From contig NZ_QJTI01000006.1 in the NCBI RefSeq assembly GCF_003217325.1, positions 116,296-180,295 of the forward strand: a stretch of 64,000 nt of DNA, in the 5' to 3' direction. The translations under genes and the position numbers were made by a program. Below are positions 16,841-25,930 of this stretch, piece by piece; positions within the stretch are counted from its first letter, which is position 1; each line of letters opens with the position of its first letter. Below the pieces are notes generated by a model, which did no database searches, had not been told where the DNA came from, and was given only the letters and a program-made list of their open reading frames with translations. The DNA is from Rhodopseudomonas faecalis. Lineage in GTDB: Bacteria; Pseudomonadota; Alphaproteobacteria; Rhizobiales; Xanthobacteraceae.

Positions 16841-17323
16841 TTACGCCGCTTTGGCGCCGCCAAAATCAGCCGGCATCTGCACCGCCACCACCCGGCCGCG
16901 CGCGGTGACTTCGCCGCAGGCGATCACATCGGTCTCGACCACCACCTTGCGGCCCTTGATCTCCACGATGCGGCCGCGCAGTTCGAGCGCACCGTCGAGC
17001 GGGGTCGGCTTCAGATAATCGACATGCAGCGATCCGGTGACGAAGCGCATCGGCGGCTGGCTGCCGAGCTCACGGTTCTGCTGCCGGTACATCGCGGCGG
17101 CGGCGCTGCCGGTGCTGTGGCAATCAACCAGCGAAGCAATCAGCCCGCCATAGACAAAGCCGGGAATGGCGGTGTGATACGGCTCCGGCGTGAATCGCGT
17201 CACGGTCTCCTCGCCCTCCCAGCAGGTCTTGATCTGGTGACCATGCTCATTGTTGCGGCCGCAACCATAGCAATGCGCAACGGCATCGTCGTAGTGATCT
17301 TGAAACGCTTCCATTTTTTCCAC
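16841..17323 (-). CDS. PaaI-family hotdog thioesterase
   Basis: This 160-residue hotdog-fold protein has CYGCGRNNEHGHQIK, then IPGFVYGGLIASLVDCHST (the hotdog helix with the catalytic-type Asp) and HVDYLKPTPLDGALELRGR. This is the PaaI/YbgC-like acyl-CoA thioesterase pattern. The substrate is unknown. Start Met1 or Met4 (MEAFQDHYDD) are both possible. It is followed by a strong terminator. It lies 77 bp downstream of the small membrane protein gene and may be transcribed separately from sqr. Confidence 0.8.
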   Translation of the reverse strand: MEKMEAFQDHYDDAVAHCYGCGRNNEHGHQIKTCWEGEETVTRFTPEPYHTAIPGFVYGGLIASLVDCHSTGSAAAAMYRQQNRELGSQPPMRFVTGSLHVDYLKPTPLDGALELRGRIVEIKGRKVVVETDVIACGEVTARGRVVAVQMPADFGGAKAA

Positions 17324-17400
17324 TTCTTGTTGAAATCCACGAACGACGCGGGCGCCGTCCGCTTCGCCTGGCGATCCGCCGGCGCCGCCTGCAAGCGCGC

Positions 17401-17775
17401 TTACAGGCTATTGCGACGTCGGATCACGATCGGACTGGTACGCGCCAATGACTGTAACGTATAGACCAGAATTGCCGTGCCGCCGGCGCCGAGCAGCGCC
17501 ACGCCGAGAATCACCAGCCAATCGATAGGGCCGCCGAGATCGCGAAAGTCGGAATGGGTCATCTGCTGGACGAACAATACCGCGGCGACCGCACCGAACG
17601 GCATCGACAGCTGCGCCCACAGAAAGCGCCGCATCGACATCGCCCGGTCGCGCACCAGCACGTAGAGATAACCGAGGGTGATGATCGCGGCCACCGCCAC
17701 CAGCGTCCAGAACAAGGTCGCGCCATACAGTTCTTCAAACACCGCGATCAGCGTCTCGAAACTCAACTGCTTCAT
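17401..17775 (-). CDS. Small three-helix membrane protein in operon with sulfide:quinone oxidoreductase
   Basis: This 124-residue protein begins MKQLSFETLIAVFEELYG and has three hydrophobic helices (about 18-38, 53-67 and 87-110). It contains LWAQLSMPFGAVAAVLFV and RDLGGPIDWLVILGVAL. From memory it resembles DUF5368 proteins, which I cannot verify. The start at 17775 has a GAGG Shine-Dalgarno (GAGGTTGCG) and lies 10 bp after the sqr stop, so it is almost certainly co-transcribed. It could anchor or stabilise the peripheral oxidoreductase at the membrane; that is a guess. Confidence 0.7.
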   Translation of the reverse strand: MKQLSFETLIAVFEELYGATLFWTLVAVAAIITLGYLYVLVRDRAMSMRRFLWAQLSMPFGAVAAVLFVQQMTHSDFRDLGGPIDWLVILGVALLGAGGTAILVYTLQSLARTSPIVIRRRNSL

Positions 17776-17785
17776 CGCAACCTCC

Positions 17786-19111
17786 TCACGCCTTGCCGCG
17801 CAACATGGCATAGTAGGTAGCGCGCAACGCCACCTCCTTCATCAGCCAACTGATCCACAGTTCCTCGAGCGGCGCGATCACGCCCGGAAACGACGGCGCC
17901 AGATTGTTCTGGTAATCGAATTCCACCAGCATAGCGCGGCCGACGCGGGTCATCAGCGGGCACGACGTGTAGCCGTCATAAGCCAACTCGCTCTCACGTC
18001 CCTGAATGTCGGCGATCAGATGGTCCTCCACCACCGGCACCTGCCATTTCACTGAAGCGGCGGTCTTGCCCTTCGGCACGCCGGCGACGTCGCCAATCGC
18101 GAACACGTCACGGAAGCGGCGATGGCGCAGCGTGGCCTGATCGACCTCGACCCAGCCTTGATCGCTCCATTTATTCTCCCAGGACAGCCCCGCCTGCCGG
18201 ATCAGCGCGGGCGCACGCTGCGGTGGGATGACGTGCAGATAGTCGTAAGGCCGTTCCTGCAACCCGCTCGGCGTCGCGAAGGTGGCGATGCGCCGGCCGG
18301 GGTCGATCGATTTCAGCACATGGCTGTAGGCGGTCTTGATGCCGCGCTGATCGAACAGCATCCGCACTTTCTCCGACACGATCGGCACGCTGAACAGCGA
18401 GTCCGCGGTGGCGGCATAGGTGATGCGATAGCGGCCGGAGCCGACGCCGCGCGAGGCGATGTCGTCGATCAAGAAAGTGTGCTTGAGCGGCGCGCCGGCG
18501 CATTTCATTTCGGTCGGCGGCCGGGTAAAAATGCCCTCGCCGCCCTTGGCGGCAAATTGCGCCGCCGCTGCCCAGGTCCGCGCTGCATAATCCGGACCAG
18601 CATACAGCGCACCGATGCCGTTGCTGCCGACCAGATCGAGCGAAAAGCCTTCGATCGCGTCATGATCGAGCACCAGACCGGAGGCGACGATCAGAAAATC
18701 ATAGGAGATGGCGGTGCGGCCGGCGGTCCAGACCGTTTTGGCGATCGGATCGATCGCCATCGCCGGTTCCTCGATCAGGGTGATGCCGGAGGACAGCCAG
18801 TCTCGCGTGCGCGTCACCACATAAGACGCCGGCCGCAATCCGGCGGCCACCAGCGACAAGCCCGGCTGATAAATATGATCGCGGCGGCCATCGATCACGA
18901 TGATCGACGCATTGGCAAGGCGCATCGCCAGTCGATTCGCGATCGCGGTGCCGGCAGCGCCGGCCCCGATGATCACGATCCGCGCCTTGGTGTTGATCGG
19001 CGTATCTTTCGGCTGCGCCAACGCCACGTCAGCCAGCGCTGAGGTCGCCATCGCACCAGCTGCCCAGCCAAGCAGTTGCCGCCGCGAAACGGACTTGTCG
19101 TTGCTCGCCAC
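17786..19111 (-). CDS. sqr: Sulfide:quinone oxidoreductase (type II-like, SQOR family)
   Basis: This protein of about 441 residues has an N-terminal SRRQLLGWAAGAM twin-arginine-like signal, then the FAD-binding IVIIGAGAAGTAIANRLA. Two conserved redox cysteines occur in the contexts EMKCAGAPLKHTF and YDGYTSCPLMTRVG. Both contexts are those of the SQOR/type II sulfide:quinone oxidoreductases, which oxidise sulfide and pass electrons to quinone. GDVAGVPKGKTAAS is the usual FAD-contact Gly-Asp near the C-terminus. The start is a GTG at 19111 preceded by GGAGGAGG; a longer reading to an upstream ATG passes through that ribosome-binding site. A Tat-type signal is unusual for SQR. Confidence 0.85.
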   Translation of the reverse strand: MASNDKSVSRRQLLGWAAGAMATSALADVALAQPKDTPINTKARIVIIGAGAAGTAIANRLAMRLANASIIVIDGRRDHIYQPGLSLVAAGLRPASYVVTRTRDWLSSGITLIEEPAMAIDPIAKTVWTAGRTAISYDFLIVASGLVLDHDAIEGFSLDLVGSNGIGALYAGPDYAARTWAAAAQFAAKGGEGIFTRPPTEMKCAGAPLKHTFLIDDIASRGVGSGRYRITYAATADSLFSVPIVSEKVRMLFDQRGIKTAYSHVLKSIDPGRRIATFATPSGLQERPYDYLHVIPPQRAPALIRQAGLSWENKWSDQGWVEVDQATLRHRRFRDVFAIGDVAGVPKGKTAASVKWQVPVVEDHLIADIQGRESELAYDGYTSCPLMTRVGRAMLVEFDYQNNLAPSFPGVIAPLEELWISWLMKEVALRATYYAMLRGKA

Positions 19112-19489
19112 GTCGACCTCCTCCTCGCACCGCGCAGGCCCGCACACGTTCTTGTGCGCGTCGCGGTTCACCTACTCGGTTATTTCAGGAAGTGTCGGTG
19201 CGGCTTGCGCGGTGCGTCTGTGACGATGTCACCGAACGGTGCGCCGGGAGCGCCTAGCGTGTCGCTGCGTCAGGATGGCAGTTGACCGAAGCTCGCAAAT
19301 CGGTTGTCCGTCCCCCCTTGCGAGGCGTTGGTGTGACTGGACAACGAGTCATGATTCGGAGCGCAGCACAACTCAGGCAATTCCCCCATTGCCATCTCGC
19401 GCCCTTTGCCTACTCAGAGCAATTGCAGCAATGTCGGTGCCAGCCGACGGTGCAGCCTGTTCGTCATCTCCGAAAGGATAGCGGCCATC
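19112..19489. other. Divergent regulatory region between sqr and cydA
   Basis: No convincing gene is present in these 378 bp. The region carries the promoters for minus-strand sqr and plus-strand cydABX and includes the 18-bp shared motif at 19217-19234. Short ORFs here start within the cydA leader and look non-coding. Confidence 0.55.
19217..19234. promoter_or_regulatory. 18-bp motif with GTGAC-GAT-GTCAC palindrome, shared with the tehA region
   Basis: TCTGTGACGATGTCACCG occurs here, 106 bp upstream of sqr and 256 bp upstream of cydA. It occurs identically at 26971-26988, 117 bp upstream of the tehA-like gene. The 13-bp core is a perfect inverted repeat of 5 bp around a 3-nt centre. Identical copies in front of two units of one respiratory/sulfur cluster suggest a common transcription factor. 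Confidence 0.5.
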
Positions 19490-21064
19490 ATGTTTGATCC
19501 AACGTTTATTGAATTGTCCCGATGGCAGTTCGCCGCGACGGCACTCTATCATTTCCTGTTCGTGCCGCTGACGCTTGGCCTATCCTGGCTCCTGGTCATC
19601 ATGGAAACCGTCTATGTCATGACCGGGAACGAAATCTACAAGGACATGACGAAGTTTTGGGGCAAGTTGTTCGGTATCAACTTCGCCCTCGGTGTCACCA
19701 CCGGCCTGACCATGGAGTTCGAGTTCGGCACCAACTGGTCCTATTACTCGCACTATGTCGGCGACGTGTTCGGCGCCCCGCTGGCCATCGAAGGCTTGAT
19801 GGCATTCTTCCTGGAATCGACTTTCGTCGGCCTGTTCTTCCTGGGCTGGGACCGGCTGACCAAGCGCCAGCATCTGGCGGTGACCTTTTTAATGGCGATC
19901 GGCTCGAACCTGTCGGCGCTGTGGATTCTGATCGCCAATGGCTGGATGCAGAATCCGATCGGCGCGGTGTTCTCGCCCGAAACCATGCGCATGGAGATGA
20001 CCAGCTTCGCCGAAGTGTTCCTGAACCCGGTGGCGCAGGTGAAGTTCGTGCACACGGTCGCGGCCGGTTACGTCACCGCCTCGGTGTTCGTGATGGGGAT
20101 CTCGGCCTGGTACATCCTGAAGCGGCGTGACCTCGCCTTCGCGCGACGCTCTTTTGCGGTCGCGGTCGGGTTTGGCCTTGCCTCGTCGCTGTCGGTGATC
20201 GTGCTTGGCGACGAAAGCGGCTACACGCTCGGCGACGTGCAGCGCGTCAAGCTCGCGGCCATCGAAGGCGAATGGAAAACCGAAAAGCCGCCGGCCGCGT
20301 TCACGCTGTTCGGCTTCCCGAGCCAGACCGAGCGCGAAACGCATGCGGCGGTCAAAATTCCGGGCGCGCTCGGCCTGATCGCGACCCGCTCGCTCGACCG
20401 GCCGATCAAGGGCCTTTCCGATCTGGAAAAGGAGCATGAATTGCGGATCAAGTCCGGCCAGATCGCCTATGAGGCGCTGATCAAGATCCGCGGCGGCGAC
20501 AAATCGCCCGAAACGCGCGCGCAGTTCGACGCCCACTCCAAGGACCTCGGCTTTGGCCTGCTGCTCAAGCAGTTCGTCACCGATCCGGCGCAGGCCACGC
20601 CCGAGCAGATCAAGGCGGCGGCGGCCTCCACCATCCCGAAAGTGTGGCCGCTGTTCTGGTCGTTCCGCGTGATGGTCGGCCTTGGCTTTGTGATGCTGCT
20701 GATGTTCGTGATCGGCTTCTATCTCAATGCCGCCAAGCGGCTCGAACAACACCGCTGGTATCTGTGGCTCGCGGTGTTCCTGATCCCGGCGCCGTGGATC
20801 GCCTCGGAAGCCGGCTGGTTCGTCGCCGAATTCGGACGGCAGCCTTGGGCGATCGGCGAAGTGCTGCCGACCTTCCTGGCCACCTCCAGCCTGACCTCGG
20901 CCGATCTGATCTTCTCGCTCACCGGCTTCCTGCTGTTCTACACGCTGCTGCTGGTGATCGAGCTGTTCTTGATGGTGAAGTTCGCGCGCATCGGGCCAAG
21001 TACGCTTGGCACTGGACGCTACCACTTCGAGCGCGGCGGCGCCTCCGCCGTCCACGCGGCGTAA
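19490..21064 (+). CDS. cydA: Cytochrome bd ubiquinol oxidase subunit I
   Basis: This 524-residue protein is the size of the E. coli-type (long Q-loop) CydA. The haem b595 ligand His is in RWQFAATALYHFLFVPLT, the b558 His is in VKFVHTVAAGY and the Met ligand is in FWSFRVMVGLGF. The C-terminal landmark is GWFVAEFGRQPWAIGEVLPT. It oxidises quinol and reduces oxygen with high affinity, and bd oxidases are typically less sulfide-sensitive than haem-copper oxidases, which fits the sulfide genes around it. The start at 19490 (MFDPTFIELS) follows GAAAGGA; an in-frame ATG 28 codons upstream lacks family similarity. Confidence 0.95.
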   Translation: MFDPTFIELSRWQFAATALYHFLFVPLTLGLSWLLVIMETVYVMTGNEIYKDMTKFWGKLFGINFALGVTTGLTMEFEFGTNWSYYSHYVGDVFGAPLAIEGLMAFFLESTFVGLFFLGWDRLTKRQHLAVTFLMAIGSNLSALWILIANGWMQNPIGAVFSPETMRMEMTSFAEVFLNPVAQVKFVHTVAAGYVTASVFVMGISAWYILKRRDLAFARRSFAVAVGFGLASSLSVIVLGDESGYTLGDVQRVKLAAIEGEWKTEKPPAAFTLFGFPSQTERETHAAVKIPGALGLIATRSLDRPIKGLSDLEKEHELRIKSGQIAYEALIKIRGGDKSPETRAQFDAHSKDLGFGLLLKQFVTDPAQATPEQIKAAAASTIPKVWPLFWSFRVMVGLGFVMLLMFVIGFYLNAAKRLEQHRWYLWLAVFLIPAPWIASEAGWFVAEFGRQPWAIGEVLPTFLATSSLTSADLIFSLTGFLLFYTLLLVIELFLMVKFARIGPSTLGTGRYHFERGGASAVHAA

Positions 21065-21076
21065 TCGGAGGACGAA

Positions 21077-22234
21077 ATGATGTTGCTCGACTACGAGACA
21101 CTGAAATTCGTCTGGTGGATCTTCGTTGGCCTGTTGCTGATGGGCTTTGCCATCACCGACGGCATGGACATGGGGGTCGGCACGCTGCTGCCATTCGTCG
21201 GCCGCAAGGACGTCGAACGCCGCATCATCATCAATACGGTCGGCCCGCATTGGGACGGCAACCAGGTCTGGCTGATCACCGCCGGCGGCGCGATCTTCGC
21301 CGCCTGGCCCGCGGTCTATGCCGCGGCGTTCTCCGGCTTCTACATGGCGATGATGCTGGTGCTATTCGCCCTGTTCTTCCGGCCGGTCGGATTCGACTAT
21401 CGCTCCAAGATCGCCGATCCGCGCTGGCGCAACACCTGGGACTGGGGCTTGTTCGTCGGCGGCACCGTGCCGGCGCTGATCTTTGGCGTCGCGTTCGGCA
21501 ATCTGCTGCAGGGCGTGCCGTTCCGGCTCGATGAACTGCTGCGCGCCCATTATCAGGGCTCGCTGCTGACCGCGCTGCTGCCGCTGCTGAACCCGTTCGC
21601 GCTGCTGGCGGGCGTGATCAGCCTGTTGATGCTGACCGTGCATGGCGGCACCTGGCTGCAACTGCGCGCCTCCGGCGAGGTGGCGATCAGGGCGCGCAAG
21701 GTGGTGGCCGGCTTCGCGCCGCTGGTGACGGTGCTGTTCGCGCTGGCCGGCGTCTGGGTCTGGCTCGGCATCGACGGCTATCGCATCGTCACCGAGCCGC
21801 CGCATGGCGCCGCCTCGAACCCGCTGCTCAAGGAAGTGACGCGCGCGCCCGGCGCCTGGCTCGACATCTACGCCCGGATGCCGATTGCGATGATCGTGCC
21901 GGCGATTGGTCTTGCCGGTCCGCTGCTCACCGCGCTGTTCGCGCTGGTGCGGCTGCCGGGTCTGGCGTTCGTCACCAGCTCGCTCGGCCTCGTCGGCATC
22001 ATCGGCACCGCTGGTCTGTCGATGTTCCCGTTCATCATGCCGTCGAGCATCGATCCAAAATCCAGCCTGACGATCTGGGATGCGGCCTCGAGCCACCTGA
22101 CCCTGACCGTGATGTTCTGGGCGGTGGTGATCTTCCTGCCGATCGTGCTGGCCTACACCGTCTGGTGCTACGTCAGGATGTGGGGCCGGGTCACCGCGCA
22201 GGAAATCGAAGCCAACGCCCATTCCGCGTACTAA
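21077..22234 (+). CDS. cydB: Cytochrome bd ubiquinol oxidase subunit II
   Basis: This 385-residue CydB opens with DYETLKFVWWIFVGLLLMGF and then TDGMDMGVGTLLPFVGR. WDGNQVWLITAGGAIFAAWP is the conserved helix-loop region. About nine hydrophobic segments pair with CydA to form the oxidase. It starts 12 bp after cydA behind GGAGG and precedes cydX by 12 bp. Confidence 0.95.
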   Translation: MMLLDYETLKFVWWIFVGLLLMGFAITDGMDMGVGTLLPFVGRKDVERRIIINTVGPHWDGNQVWLITAGGAIFAAWPAVYAAAFSGFYMAMMLVLFALFFRPVGFDYRSKIADPRWRNTWDWGLFVGGTVPALIFGVAFGNLLQGVPFRLDELLRAHYQGSLLTALLPLLNPFALLAGVISLLMLTVHGGTWLQLRASGEVAIRARKVVAGFAPLVTVLFALAGVWVWLGIDGYRIVTEPPHGAASNPLLKEVTRAPGAWLDIYARMPIAMIVPAIGLAGPLLTALFALVRLPGLAFVTSSLGLVGIIGTAGLSMFPFIMPSSIDPKSSLTIWDAASSHLTLTVMFWAVVIFLPIVLAYTVWCYVRMWGRVTAQEIEANAHSAY

Positions 22235-22246
22235 CGGAGAGCAGCC

Positions 22247-22372
22247 ATGTGGTACTTCGCCTGGATTCTCGGGGTCACCGCTGCGGCGGCGATCGCGGTG
22301 ATCAACGTGATGTGGTACGAGTTTCAAGACCAGCTCGACCGCAATGGTGGCGCGAGCAAGAAAGCGCCCTGA
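22247..22372 (+). CDS. cydX: Cytochrome bd oxidase small subunit CydX
   Basis: This 41-residue single-helix protein begins MWYFAWILGVTAAAAIAVIN and continues VMWYEFQDQLDRNGG. The MWYFAWILG start and the later W-x-E are diagnostic of CydX, which stabilises the b558/b595/d haem arrangement of CydAB. An AACGGAGAGC Shine-Dalgarno lies just before the ATG. It completes cydABX. Confidence 0.92.
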   Translation: MWYFAWILGVTAAAAIAVINVMWYEFQDQLDRNGGASKKAP

Positions 22373-22420
22373 CCGCGCCATGCGGATCATAAGCCGCCTG
22401 CGGCGGGCGGCATTCGTCAT

Positions 22421-22451
22421 CGGAGGTGAACGGCTGGTCCGCTCACCTCCG
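22421..22451 (+). terminator. Hairpin between cydX and cydD
   Basis: CGGAGGTGA and TCACCTCCG form a perfect 9-bp stem around a 13-nt loop, 49 bp after cydX and just before the cydD start. No T-tract follows, so it may attenuate transcription or stabilise the cydABX mRNA. Directly after it the 11-mer CTGAGCGTGGG is repeated twice. Confidence 0.45.
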
Positions 22452-22476
22452 GCTGAGCGTGGGCTGAGCGTGGGCT

Positions 22477-24225
22477 GTGCCATTGACGCCTGATCAATCC
22501 GAAGCGGCAACGCTGCTGCGCTCGCTGCGCAAGGTGGCGGGCTGGCCCGCGCATCTGGCAACGCTGGCCGCGGCGCTGGGCGGCCTGATCGCTGTCGCCG
22601 CCGCGCAGCTGATCGCGACCGCCGTCGATCGCATCGTGTTTGCCGGCGCTTGCTTTGAAGCAACACTGCCCACTTTGATGATCCTGGCGGCGCTGGCGCT
22701 GGCGCGCGCCGCCGCGAACTGGACCACCGAACGCGCGGCATTCGAGGCGGCCGCCGCGGTGCGCCTGCATCTTTTCCGGCAGACGCTCGGCCGGCTCGCC
22801 GATCGCGGCCCCACCAAACTCGCAGGCCAGCCGGCCGGTGAACTCGCCGTCACCATCACCGAAGCGATCGACGCCGTCGGCCCGCTGTGGCGCAGCTGGA
22901 AGCCCGGCGTGGTCCGCGCCGCCGTGGTGCCGCTGGCGGTGCTGATCGTGGTGGCGCCGCTCGATCCGCTGGCGGCGGTCATTCTGGTGGTGGCGCTGCC
23001 GCTCCTCGTGTGGTTCTCGATCCTGGCCGGCAAAGGCGCCGAAGAGGCCAGCGGCCGGCAATGGGCAAGCTTGGCGCGGCTTGGCGGCCATCTGCTCGAC
23101 CAGATCCGCGGCCTTGGCGAATTAAAACTCGCCGGCACCTCGCAGGCCGCGGTGACCTCGGTGGCGCGCGCCGCCAAAGCCTATGGCCGCGAGACCATGG
23201 CGGTGCTGCGGCTCGCTTTCTTGTCCGCGCTGGTGGTGGAATTCGTCGCGACCGGCGCGATCGCCGGCGTCGCGGTCGCGGTCGGCTTTCGACTGCTGTG
23301 GGGCGAACTCGATTTTGCCACCGGCTTTTTCGTTCTGCTGCTGGCGCCGGAATTTTTCGCGCCGCTGCGCGAGATCGGGCTGCGCCGGCACGCGCGCCTC
23401 GAAGCGATGACCGCGCTCGGCACGCTGGCGCCGCTGCTCGCTGAGCCAAAGACCGCAGGCCATCAGCCGATGACCGCGACCACGGCGCCGGCGATCCGCT
23501 TCGAGGCGGTGCGCGTCGTTCATGACGACGGCCGGGTCGCGCTCGATGGCTTTGATCTCGACATCGCCGCCGGCGAGCATGTCGCGCTGGTCGGCTCGTC
23601 CGGCGCCGGCAAGAGCACGCTGTTCGCCCTGCTCGCCCGCTTCATCGAACCAAGCTCCGGCCGGATTCTGATCAATGGCCAGCCGCTGTCAGACATCGAT
23701 CCGCAGCACTGGCGGCGCGCGCTGGTGTCGATGCCGCAAGCGCCGCAATTCTTCGACGGCAGCATCGCCGACAACATCGTGATGGGCCGCACAGCGCCCG
23801 GCCCGGCCTGTGACGACGCCATGCACGACGCGCTACGCGCCGCCGGCGCCGAGGCGATCATCGCGCGGCTGCCGCAGGGCCTTGCAACGCCGCTCGCCGA
23901 GCGCGGCAAAAACCTGTCCGGCGGCGAAGCGCAGCGGCTGGCGCTGGCGCGCGCGTTCTTTGCAGCCGGGCCGCTGGTGCTGTTCGACGAACCGACCTCG
24001 CATCTCGACGCCGAGGCGCAGGCTATGGTGCTGCGCGGCCTCGCGACGCTGCGCCAGGGCCGCACCGTGCTGACCATCGCGCACCGCCTGGAAACCGTCG
24101 CCAGCGCCGACCGGATCGTGCTGATCGAGGACGGCCGCGTGCTGGCGCAAGGCGCGCCGCAGCCGATGCTGGACCAGCTCAAGGCCCGCGCCGCACCGCC
24201 AGCAGCGGAGCGCTCCGATGCGTGA
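22477..24225 (+). CDS. cydD: Thiol reductant ABC exporter subunit CydD
   Basis: This 582-residue half-transporter has five to six membrane helices in residues about 20-310 and a C-terminal ATPase with Walker A VGSSGAGKST, signature NLSGGEAQR and Walker B PLVLFDEPTSHLD. With CydC it exports cysteine and glutathione to the periplasm, which cytochrome bd maturation needs. The start is a GTG at 22477. The gene overlaps cydC by 8 bp. Its place directly after cydABX supports CydD rather than another ABC-fusion exporter. Confidence 0.9.
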   Translation: MPLTPDQSEAATLLRSLRKVAGWPAHLATLAAALGGLIAVAAAQLIATAVDRIVFAGACFEATLPTLMILAALALARAAANWTTERAAFEAAAAVRLHLFRQTLGRLADRGPTKLAGQPAGELAVTITEAIDAVGPLWRSWKPGVVRAAVVPLAVLIVVAPLDPLAAVILVVALPLLVWFSILAGKGAEEASGRQWASLARLGGHLLDQIRGLGELKLAGTSQAAVTSVARAAKAYGRETMAVLRLAFLSALVVEFVATGAIAGVAVAVGFRLLWGELDFATGFFVLLLAPEFFAPLREIGLRRHARLEAMTALGTLAPLLAEPKTAGHQPMTATTAPAIRFEAVRVVHDDGRVALDGFDLDIAAGEHVALVGSSGAGKSTLFALLARFIEPSSGRILINGQPLSDIDPQHWRRALVSMPQAPQFFDGSIADNIVMGRTAPGPACDDAMHDALRAAGAEAIIARLPQGLATPLAERGKNLSGGEAQRLALARAFFAAGPLVLFDEPTSHLDAEAQAMVLRGLATLRQGRTVLTIAHRLETVASADRIVLIEDGRVLAQGAPQPMLDQLKARAAPPAAERSDA

Positions 24226-25930
24226 CCTGCTGCGCCTGTTGAAGTTGTGGCGGCCGGCCTGGCCCTGGCTGCTCGGCGCGGTGCTGGTGTCGCTGCTGAC
24301 CACGCTCGCCAATCTCACGCTGATGGCCACCGCCGGCTGGTTCGTCACCGCGATGGCGGTAGCCGGCGCGACCGGCAGCGCCATCAACTATTTTACGCCG
24401 TCCTCGATCATCCGCTTCACCGCGATCGTACGCACCGGCGGCCGCTGGCTCGACCGCGTGCTCGGCCATGAAGCAACCTTTCGGCTGCTGTCCGCCACCC
24501 GCACCGCTTTGTTCAGCCGCCTGGAGGCGATCGCGCCGGCCGGGCTTGATGATCTGCGCTCCAGCGAAGTCGGCGCGAGGCTCAAGCTCGATGTCGATCG
24601 GCTCGAACTGGTGTTTCTGCGGCTGATCGCGCCGCTCGTGGTGGCGCTGATCGTCGGCGTTTTGGTGGTGCTGGTGATCGCCTGGCGCGGCGACGGCACG
24701 CTGGCGGCCGCGATCGCGGCGATCATCGTGATCGGCGCGCTGCTGCTGCCATTGCTGCTGGCCCGCACCAGCCGCGCGGCCGCCGAACGCGAGGCGGCGC
24801 TGGCGTCCCAGATTCAGAGCCGCACCATCGAACATTTGGATGGCCTCGCCGCGCTGCTGATCACCGGCGATGATCGCCGCCGCAGCGATCAGCTCGCGCA
24901 GCTGTTGGCCGAGCGGATGAAGGCCGAGCGTCAGGTGGTGAACCGCAGCGCGCTGGCGCAGGCCATGCTCGGCATCGCATCCGATGCCGCCGTCATGGTG
25001 GTGCTCGGCCTTGGCGCGGCCGCGGTCGCGAGCGCCCGGCTCGCCGGCCCCGATCTGACCTTGCTGCTCTTGCTGGTACTGTCGTGCTTTGAGGCTTTTG
25101 CGCCCATTCCAGCAGCCGCATTCGGATTTGGCGCGACCGCCTCGGCGCTGCGCCGGCTGTTTGCGCTGTGGGATCGCCAGCCGTTGGTTGAAGACCCCGC
25201 CCATCCAGTCGCGCTGCCGCCAGGCCATGATCTGATCGCCGATCATGTCAGCTTCACCTATCCGGGGCGCAGCCAGCCCGCGCTCGCTGACGTTAATCTG
25301 GCGCTGCCGGCCGGCAGCGCGCGCCGGCTCGATGGCGCGAGCGGCGCCGGCAAATCCACCTTGATTTCGCTGTTGGTGCGGGCGCGCGATCTTGATCGCG
25401 GCGAGATCCGGCTCGGCGGCGTGCCGATCAAGCAGCTTCGCCTCGCTGATCTTCGGTCGCGGATCGCGCTGGTGCCGCAGCGGCCTCATGTATTCGCCGC
25501 CACCATTGCCGACAATCTGCGCGCATTCGCGCCGCAGGCCAGCGACGAGCAGCTATGGCAGGCCTTGGCCAAGGCCGGGCTGCAAAACGCGGTCAACAAC
25601 ATGCCCGACCAGCTCGCCACCTATGTCGGCCATGGCGGCGCGCAGCTCTCGGGCGGCGAAGCGCGCCGGCTGGCGATTGCGCGCGGCCTGCTGCGTGACG
25701 ATGCCAGGATACTGGTGTTGGATGAGCCCACCGAGGGGCTGGATGACGCCAGCGCCGCGGCGATGCTGTCGACCATCGCCAGCAGCAGGGGCGACCGCAG
25801 CCTGCTCTTGGTATCGCATCGGGGCGGGTTGTCGCCGGCAAGCGCCGACGACAACCAAAAACCCTTAGTGCTCGGCGACGCAGATCTCGCCGCGCACCAT
25901 CGCAATCAGCGTGCGGACCAACAGCCCTGA
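24218..25930 (+). CDS. cydC: Thiol reductant ABC exporter subunit CydC
   Basis: This 570-residue partner of CydD begins with a membrane domain that includes LTTLANLTLMATAGWFVTAM. The ATPase has Walker A DGASGAGKST, in which the first Gly-Ser is replaced by Asp-Gly, then signature QLSGGEARR and Walker B ILVLDEPTEGLD. The last roughly 22 codons run into the 3' end of the convergent tehA-like gene. The tail after SHRGGLSPASADDNQ carries no recognisable motif, so the natural stop may reflect read-through into the neighbouring sequence. The ATG overlaps the cydD stop. Confidence 0.88.
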   Translation: MRDLLRLLKLWRPAWPWLLGAVLVSLLTTLANLTLMATAGWFVTAMAVAGATGSAINYFTPSSIIRFTAIVRTGGRWLDRVLGHEATFRLLSATRTALFSRLEAIAPAGLDDLRSSEVGARLKLDVDRLELVFLRLIAPLVVALIVGVLVVLVIAWRGDGTLAAAIAAIIVIGALLLPLLLARTSRAAAEREAALASQIQSRTIEHLDGLAALLITGDDRRRSDQLAQLLAERMKAERQVVNRSALAQAMLGIASDAAVMVVLGLGAAAVASARLAGPDLTLLLLLVLSCFEAFAPIPAAAFGFGATASALRRLFALWDRQPLVEDPAHPVALPPGHDLIADHVSFTYPGRSQPALADVNLALPAGSARRLDGASGAGKSTLISLLVRARDLDRGEIRLGGVPIKQLRLADLRSRIALVPQRPHVFAATIADNLRAFAPQASDEQLWQALAKAGLQNAVNNMPDQLATYVGHGGAQLSGGEARRLAIARGLLRDDARILVLDEPTEGLDDASAAAMLSTIASSRGDRSLLLVSHRGGLSPASADDNQKPLVLGDADLAAHHRNQRADQQP

